A stretch of DNA of 11,168 nucleotides, from contig CALGII010000301.1 of assembly GCA_937915485.1 (NCBI GenBank), forward strand, positions 1 through 11,168, given 5' to 3'. Below are positions 6,907 to 11,168 of this stretch, in pieces. The notes beneath the pieces are model-generated. The model was not told where the DNA came from. It searched no databases and saw nothing but the letters and a program-made list of their open reading frames with translations. The position numbers and the translations under genes are program-made. The stretch comes from an uncultured Ignavibacteriota bacterium. GTDB taxonomy: Bacteria > Bacteroidota > Ignavibacteria > Tepidaquicellales > Tepidaquicellaceae. Within the stretch, counting starts at the first letter, position 1. Every line of letters begins with the position of its first letter.

Positions 6907-7563
6907 CTAATCCTTCACGCAGCGGACAGATAAACCGAAATCCTTCGCGTAGTTCGGACGGTAAACGTCGGGTATGCTGCCTATCACGTTGCGGAACCAG
7001 ACGAGTTCAGAATTGAATTCAGTCGTTGTCCAGAAAATCGCGTTCTTACCCTTGTTGCTGAAATATCCGTCGTGCGTGCGGTATCCGCCGGGAAGCGCGT
7101 TGAATCCCGAACTGTTGTCCCCGCTGTAATTTTCTATCCAGCCCGTTGTGCTCTTTAGTTTCGGTCCGCAGGTCGCCGCCCCTCCGAGGAAATCCGTGAG
7201 AACAGTCCACTCTGCGTCCGACGGTACGTGCCATCCTTCGGGAGCCAGCCCGCGCGGGTCGTTCACAGCGTACCAATTGTATATCTTTCCCGTGCCGCTT
7301 CCCGCGTCGTTGTCGTAATAACACCACGCTCCGGTCGTAAGATTGTCCCACTCTTCCTTGTCCTGAACCTGCGGTATCGCGTCGCCGTTGCGGTAATGCT
7401 CGACGTTCAGGTTCTCCGACATCCAAACCTGCTTGCCGATTTTTACAGTCTGATACACGTTTCCGTCGTAATCCGTTACCTGCGAAAACGACTGACCCGC
7501 GACAAATACGATTGTAAATAATCCGGCGAATAAAATTCCGGAAATGAAATTCAGTCTCTTCAT
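6907..7563 (-). CDS. Secreted FISUMP-domain protein, 218 aa
   Basis: The signal peptide spans about residues 1-27 (KR start, hydrophobic core, cut near SFSQ). The rest (about 29-218) is one Fibrobacter succinogenes major paralogous domain. It opens with DYDGNVYQTVKIGKQVWMSENL. Internal signatures include TGKIYNWYAV, GLAPEGWHVPSDAEWTVL, SSGFNALPGGYR and AIFWTTTE, and it closes with GLSVRCVKD. The family is exported, common in FCB bacteria and of unknown biochemical function. Cys81, Cys132 and Cys215 may be in disulfides. An AGGAG 8 nt before the ATG supports the start. The gene follows the cysteine desulfurase by 41 bases without a visible terminator and may be read through from the dsr operon, although its product acts outside the cytoplasm. 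A decayed copy of its 3' end lies at 1551-1623. Confidence 0.93.
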   Translation of the reverse strand: MKRLNFISGILFAGLFTIVFVAGQSFSQVTDYDGNVYQTVKIGKQVWMSENLNVEHYRNGDAIPQVQDKEEWDNLTTGAWCYYDNDAGSGTGKIYNWYAVNDPRGLAPEGWHVPSDAEWTVLTDFLGGAATCGPKLKSTTGWIENYSGDNSSGFNALPGGYRTHDGYFSNKGKNAIFWTTTEFNSELVWFRNVIGSIPDVYRPNYAKDFGLSVRCVKD

Positions 7564-7571
7564 TTTTCAGT

Positions 7572-7576
7572 CTCCT
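7572..7576 (-). promoter_or_regulatory. Shine-Dalgarno site of the FISUMP gene
   Basis: AGGAG on the minus strand sits 8 nt upstream of the ATG at 7563 and confirms that start. The genes of the preceding dsr cluster have only weak or no such sites. Confidence 0.75.
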
Positions 7577-7604
7577 GTTAAAATATGTTTAAGTGTTTCC
7601 CGTT

Positions 7605-8768
7605 TTATCTTTTTATTGCCGCTATCTCTTTGACCGCGTTTATCGCCGTGTCAATGTGCTCTTCAGTATTGAATGGCCCTATGCTTAAACGCACCGCTCC
7701 GTGTATCTTGTCCGTCCCTAAAACCTGATGTACTTTCGGCGCGCAGTGAAGTCCCGTGCGGCACGCGACGTTGTAATCTATGTCGAGCATAGTGCCGACG
7801 TCGCCCGCTTCAAATCCCTTTATGTTGAAGCAAAGTATCGGGTTGTGATTTTCCTCCCCTTCCGCGCAGTATGTAATCACGTTCTCAGTTTCCTGTATCC
7901 CCTTTCGTAGTTTATTAAAGAGCGCCATTTCCCTGCCGTGAAGTGTTCCCATTCCGTTCGACTGAATCCACTTTACTCCCGCGTTAAGTCCCGCCACGCC
8001 GACAAGATTAAGCGTCCCGCATTCAAGCCTGTAAGGAAATTCATCAAGATGTGTTTCCTGAGCCGAACGAACACCCGTGCCTCCGTAACGCGTGTATTTC
8101 ACAGGCACGTTTTCCATCACGTATGAACCGCCGATACCTGTTGGTCCCAATAGACATTTATGCCCGGTGAAAATCAGCGCGTCTATTCCCATCGCCTTCA
8201 TGTCTATCGGTATCGTTCCCGCGCTCTGCGTGCTGTCAACAACAAATAACACTCCCGCTTCCTTGCATATCTTTCCTATTTCCGCGACAGGTTGTATAGT
8301 TCCTATGACATTCGAACAGTGATTCACTACCACCATCTTCGTGTTCTTCCGTATCTCCTTTTTAATATCGTCGGGATTAATGTATCCTTTTTCGTTAAAC
8401 TTTATGTACGAAACCTGAATGACTCCGTTTTTTTCAAGATGATACAATGGCCGTAGCACGGAGTTGTGCTCGAGCATCGTCGTAATCACGTGGTCTCCCT
8501 TTTCAGCAAGCCCCTGTATTACCATGTTGAGCGAATCGCTGGCGTTGTAACTGAACGTCAACCTGTTAATGTCGCTTCCCGCATTGAAGAACTCCGTCAG
8601 CAGCCTGCGCGTGTTCATTACTATCTCTTCCGCTTCAAGAGCCGCGTCAAATCCCGACCTCCCGGGATTTACCCCGTGCTCCCTGTAAAAACTGTCCATG
8701 AATTTATACACCTCGTCGGGTTTCGGATAAGTTGTCGCTGAATTGTCAAGATATATTAAGTTGTTCAT
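7605..8768 (-). CDS. Cysteine desulfurase family protein (class V aminotransferase), 387 aa
   Basis: This is a PLP enzyme expected to take sulfur from L-cysteine as an enzyme persulfide, releasing alanine. Visible family features are YLDNSATTYPKP at 6-17, E100-H101-N102 with the His that stacks on PLP, D178 and Q181 in VVDSTQSAG, and the PLP lysine K204 in TGHKCLLGPTGIGG. Cys342 in RTGLHCAP is the likely persulfide-forming residue, in the position used by SufS-type (group II) enzymes. The HNSVLRPL and RTGLHCAPxxHxxLGT motifs resemble the subfamily often annotated as TIGR01977 rather than housekeeping IscS. Full length is normal. The gene starts 29 bases after the DsrK-like gene in the same direction, suggesting sulfur supply to the DsrC system. 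That link is inferred. No Shine-Dalgarno sequence is visible. Confidence 0.93.
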   Translation of the reverse strand: MNNLIYLDNSATTYPKPDEVYKFMDSFYREHGVNPGRSGFDAALEAEEIVMNTRRLLTEFFNAGSDINRLTFSYNASDSLNMVIQGLAEKGDHVITTMLEHNSVLRPLYHLEKNGVIQVSYIKFNEKGYINPDDIKKEIRKNTKMVVVNHCSNVIGTIQPVAEIGKICKEAGVLFVVDSTQSAGTIPIDMKAMGIDALIFTGHKCLLGPTGIGGSYVMENVPVKYTRYGGTGVRSAQETHLDEFPYRLECGTLNLVGVAGLNAGVKWIQSNGMGTLHGREMALFNKLRKGIQETENVITYCAEGEENHNPILCFNIKGFEAGDVGTMLDIDYNVACRTGLHCAPKVHQVLGTDKIHGAVRLSIGPFNTEEHIDTAINAVKEIAAIKR

Positions 8769-8797
8769 ATTTGTTTTGTTTCTTATAAAATATTTTT

Positions 8798-10090
8798 TTA
8801 TTCAAGAATAATCGCGTCCGCGACAATTTCCGCGAGGGTCTTCACGCGCACGCCGAGTTTGAACTTGTTGTCTATCTGCATTAACTGGTCAACACAGTTG
8901 TGGCAGGGCGTCACGACGACTGTCGCCCCGGTCTTTCGAATTTGCTCCGCCTTTATTTCCGCTATTTTCATCCTGCGCTCGTTGTACTCGCTCATCGCAA
9001 GTTGCCCGCCTCCGCCTCCGCAGCAATAATTATCCGTGCGGTTCGGCGTCATCTCGATAAAATTGCTCGCCGCGTGCTCGAGCACATAACGCTGCTGCTC
9101 TATCACGCCCCCTTCTCTCACCAGATTGCACGGGTCGTGAAGCGTTATTATTTCCTTGTTGGTTTCATTGTCGAGTTTTATCCTGCCCTGCGAAATGTAT
9201 TCCGCGATTAATTCGACCGATGTCAGCACATCAAAAGGATATTCCTTCCGAAGATAATTCGGCCCCTCCCAACGGAATGCCCTCGAACCGTGCCCGCATT
9301 CGGCAAGCACGCAGCGCTTAGCGTTTAACCTCAGCGTTTCGTCGTATAACCTCTGCGCGATTGTTCTTGCCCCGTCCGTGTTTGAAGTGAAATAGGCGTA
9401 GTTCGTAACATCGTACATTGATGTCGATAAAGTCCATTTTTCCTTCGCCGCGTAGAATATCTTCGCCATCGCGGAAATCGAAAGCGGAAAGAACTTCGGC
9501 TCGCGCGGATTCAACGTGTAAAGTATGTTCGCGTCCGGTACGTTAAGCGGTATCGATGCCTGCGGGTCGTTAACTTCGTCCCTGAGTTCGTCTTCAAGCC
9601 ACGATAATGTGTCCGTTAACTCTTCGACGGGAATTCCCATGTTGTTGCCCGTTTCGAGCGCTGTGTTGACTGTCGATTGCAGAGACGCCGGAACAAGACC
9701 CATCTCCTTCAGCATTTTTCGACCCTCTCTTACGAGATACGAAATATCTATGCCTATCGAACAGTGCTTCGAACACCGCCCGCATAACGTGCAAGCGCCG
9801 AACAACAGGTCAGTCATCTCTTCCGCGGTCGCGTCATCAAGTTCCCGTGCCCCCGTTAGTTTCGGGAAATGTTTTCCCGTAAAAGTGCAGTAACGCCTGT
9901 ATATAGATGATATTAGGTCAACCTTGTTAGCGGGAATGAACCGCTCGTCCTTCGTCGCCAGATAATACATGCAACTGTCCGCGCAAAGCCCGCAGTGTAC
10001 GCAACTGTTCAGGTACGTAATAAGTTTGCTGTCCTTCGGTTTGGAAAAAATTCCTAATGCTTTATTTTTATTTTCGTCGTTCAATTTCAT
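8798..10090 (-). CDS. dsrK: DsrK/HdrD-like iron-sulfur oxidoreductase subunit, 430 aa
   Basis: Two 4Fe-4S ferredoxin motifs lie at C30-C33-C36-C40 (CVHCGLCADSC) and C100-C103-C106-C110 (CTLCGRCSKHC). The C-terminal CCG domain has C321 (HDPCNLVREGG), C356-C357 (NYCCGGGGG) and C396-C399 (TPCHNC), the ligands of the non-cubane cluster that reduces disulfides in HdrB/HdrD and DsrK. The first CCG-like region has only C260 and C265 (LAECGHGSR), degenerate as in DsrK. EMTPNRTDNYCCGGGG and KAEQIRKTGA are strongly DsrK-like. At 430 residues it is shorter than the DsrK proteins of sulfate reducers as I recall them. It should sit on the cytoplasmic side of the membrane, receive electrons from the NarI-like subunit encoded upstream (4-bp ATGA overlap), and act on DsrC. 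The direction of electron flow cannot be read from the sequence. Confidence 0.9.
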   Translation of the reverse strand: MKLNDENKNKALGIFSKPKDSKLITYLNSCVHCGLCADSCMYYLATKDERFIPANKVDLISSIYRRYCTFTGKHFPKLTGARELDDATAEEMTDLLFGACTLCGRCSKHCSIGIDISYLVREGRKMLKEMGLVPASLQSTVNTALETGNNMGIPVEELTDTLSWLEDELRDEVNDPQASIPLNVPDANILYTLNPREPKFFPLSISAMAKIFYAAKEKWTLSTSMYDVTNYAYFTSNTDGARTIAQRLYDETLRLNAKRCVLAECGHGSRAFRWEGPNYLRKEYPFDVLTSVELIAEYISQGRIKLDNETNKEIITLHDPCNLVREGGVIEQQRYVLEHAASNFIEMTPNRTDNYCCGGGGGQLAMSEYNERRMKIAEIKAEQIRKTGATVVVTPCHNCVDQLMQIDNKFKLGVRVKTLAEIVADAIILE

Positions 10091-10719
10091 TTAACCTGCC
10101 CGTGAGTTTTTAAAGGCCAGATTCCGCGCCATCCGTAAAAAAATCCGAGATGATAACGGGCCGCGAAAAAATATAACGAATGCTTGAGTTTGCCGAGAGG
10201 CAGGTAAAGAAATAATACACCCGCGAATATGAAATAATATGCCGCGTATTCTCCGTCAAGAAATGCGGCAAGTGTCATAATCTGAAATCCTGAAACAAGA
10301 AGGTTTGATACGTAGTCGTCCGAGTTTGAAAGATAACGCATCTTCTTCAGCGAAATTCTTTTTATGAATATGCCCAATCCGCTTAATCCGGACACGGTTA
10401 AAACACAAATCAAAATCCATCTCATCGTATCTGAAAAACTTACATCGAATAGCATCAGAAAGTAAAGAGCGAAACATATAAACGTGCCCGTGTGATACAG
10501 AAGTCCCGCAGTATAAGTCGGTAAATGCAGATACGCGGACTCTTTTCCCGTTGGACTCATCGCGCCCGTAAAAGAATATGTGATTGCGGACTTTACATCG
10601 CCCTTTCTGCGCGAATATTCTTTCGGCAAACCGAGCCTTATTAAACGTATAAAATGAAACGCCATTATTAATAAGCATATCAGAAAAGCCGTCAGAGAAA
10701 TAATCTTATACAGTGTCAT
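10087..10719 (-). CDS. dsrM: NarI/DsrM-like cytochrome b membrane subunit, 210 aa
   Basis: The protein has five likely membrane helices, at about residues 4-26, 72-92, 98-118, 138-153 and 159-176, as in the gamma subunit of nitrate reductase (NarI) and the DsrM/HdrE family. Candidate heme b ligands are His76 in GLLYHTGTF, His180 in KLKHSLYF and His190 in AARYHLGFF, with His22 and His65 also present. It would exchange electrons with menaquinone and pass them to the DsrK-like subunit. Its stop codon overlaps the start of that gene by 4 bases (ATGA), a sign of translational coupling, and the DsrC gene lies 15 bases upstream. The length matches a minimal NarI-like domain, and the extra parts of longer DsrM proteins are absent. 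The dsrM name rests on context as much as on sequence. Confidence 0.85.
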   Translation of the reverse strand: MTLYKIISLTAFLICLLIMAFHFIRLIRLGLPKEYSRRKGDVKSAITYSFTGAMSPTGKESAYLHLPTYTAGLLYHTGTFICFALYFLMLFDVSFSDTMRWILICVLTVSGLSGLGIFIKRISLKKMRYLSNSDDYVSNLLVSGFQIMTLAAFLDGEYAAYYFIFAGVLFLYLPLGKLKHSLYFFAARYHLGFFYGWRGIWPLKTHGQVK

Positions 10720-10734
10720 CGTTTATTGATTATT

Positions 10735-11043
10735 CTAAACACATCCGTCGGGTTTCGGTAATCCGGCAACGCGGCAGGCTCCACGCGCGGGTCCCAGAGG
10801 AAACAATTGATAGATTTCTTTCAGTTTGACGCCTGTTTCCTGACAAACTGACCGCACCATCGGCGCCATACCCTTTTCTTCCCAGTTCTTGCGTATGAAT
10901 TTCACTATCGCCCAGTGCTTCTCCGTCATCTCTCCGATGCCGTCAAACTTTGCAAATAATTTAGCCACTTCCTCGTTCCAGATGTAAGGGTCAAGCAAGA
11001 ATCCGTCGCCGTCCACCTGAAACTCTTTTCCGTCTATTTCCAT
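10735..11043 (-). CDS. dsrC: DsrC family sulfur-carrier protein, 102 aa
   Basis: DsrC/TusE/DsvC family protein covering the full family length: DGDGFLLDPYIWNEEVA near the start, MTEKHWAIVKFIRKNWEE in the middle, and IYQLFPLGPARGACRVAGLPKP at the end. Both redox cysteines of true DsrC are present on the flexible C-terminal arm: Cys101 as penultimate residue (GCV) and Cys90, separated by ten residues. TusE has only the penultimate one, so this is DsrC rather than a tRNA-thiolation TusE. The short insert seen before the IY-x-LFP motif in DsrC of sulfate reducers is missing. DsrC carries sulfur as a persulfide or trisulfide and is the partner of DsrK, encoded two genes downstream. A third cysteine is at residue 67. 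No Shine-Dalgarno sequence precedes the ATG. TAAGTTTT (11091-11084, minus) is a near match to a -7 element. Confidence 0.93.
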   Translation of the reverse strand: MEIDGKEFQVDGDGFLLDPYIWNEEVAKLFAKFDGIGEMTEKHWAIVKFIRKNWEEKGMAPMVRSVCQETGVKLKEIYQLFPLGPARGACRVAGLPKPDGCV

Positions 11044-11168
11044 ATTGCGGTTGATTTGTAGGGTTTTATAAATTGGTAGATTTAAAACTTATAAATAATT
11101 TAGTAATAATATCTCTAATTTTGAACTCAATAATTTGGTTGCTATGGGAAAGTATTTTCTACCCTTTG
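11044..11168. other. AT-rich leader and promoter region of the dsrC operon
   Basis: These 125 bases contain no recognisable gene. On the minus strand TAAGTTTT (11091-11084) is one base off the TAnnTTTG pattern and would give a leader of about 35 nt, but no clear TTTG partner is seen. TTGAGT with a TATTAC-like element further upstream is an alternative. The operon's promoter is probably here, but the exact site is unresolved. Confidence 0.3.

Noticed and set aside
7605..8768. Housekeeping iscS or sufS
   Set aside because: No iscU, sufBCD or other cluster-assembly gene is adjacent. The motifs fit a less specific cysteine desulfurase subfamily, so no symbol was assigned.
9525..9893. Plus-strand open frame antisense to the DsrK-like gene
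   Set aside because: It overlaps the ferredoxin-motif coding region of a clear gene. The serine-rich translation has no family resemblance.
10735..11043. Reading the small sulfur-carrier gene as tusE (tRNA thiolation)
   Set aside because: It has the second redox cysteine (Cys90) and sits with DsrMK-like genes, both of which point to DsrC. No other tus gene is adjacent.

Overview
The window looks like a piece of a Bacteroidota/Ignavibacteriota-type (FCB group) genome, most likely Ignavibacteria-like. Three things support this. Two large secreted proteins end in type IX secretion (T9SS) type A sorting domains with the 'QNYPNPFNP' signature. There is a FISUMP-domain protein. Promoter-like sequences match the Bacteroidota TTTG / TAnnTTTG pattern, and several genes lack a Shine-Dalgarno sequence. 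The phylum call is an inference from protein style, not from a marker gene.

Layout. At the left edge (minus strand) is the 5' half of a tRNA-Phe(GAA)-like gene whose 3' half is replaced by a short palindrome. It is followed by an intergenic stretch and a two-gene plus-strand unit of small lipoproteins of unknown function (315-1496). Between these and the converging minus-strand genes lie a decayed C-terminal remnant of a FISUMP gene (1551-1623) and a strong GC-rich terminator hairpin (1630-1651). From 1692 to 6395, on the minus strand, are two tandem paralogous ~775-residue T9SS substrates with the same domain order: signal peptide, propeller-like repeats, two Ig-like domains, a beta-sandwich module and a sorting tail. 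A 511-base AT-rich gap holding inverted repeats separates them from the next block.

The right half (6907-11043, minus strand) reads as one operon in transcription order: dsrC, a NarI/DsrM-like cytochrome b subunit, a DsrK/HdrD-like iron-sulfur subunit, a class V cysteine desulfurase, and an intact secreted FISUMP protein. The first four are spaced by 15, -4 and 29 bases. DsrC has both C-terminal redox cysteines. The DsrMK-like pair would link the membrane quinone pool to a DsrC thiol/disulfide or trisulfide, and the desulfurase could supply sulfane sulfur. No dsrAB, dsrEFH, sox or dsrJOP gene is visible here.

The most interesting points are the compact dsrC-dsrM-dsrK-desulfurase cluster, the FISUMP remnant and intact gene lying as direct repeats around the tandem T9SS pair, and the abnormal tRNA end at the window edge. 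I see no phage, CRISPR, transposase or defence genes.
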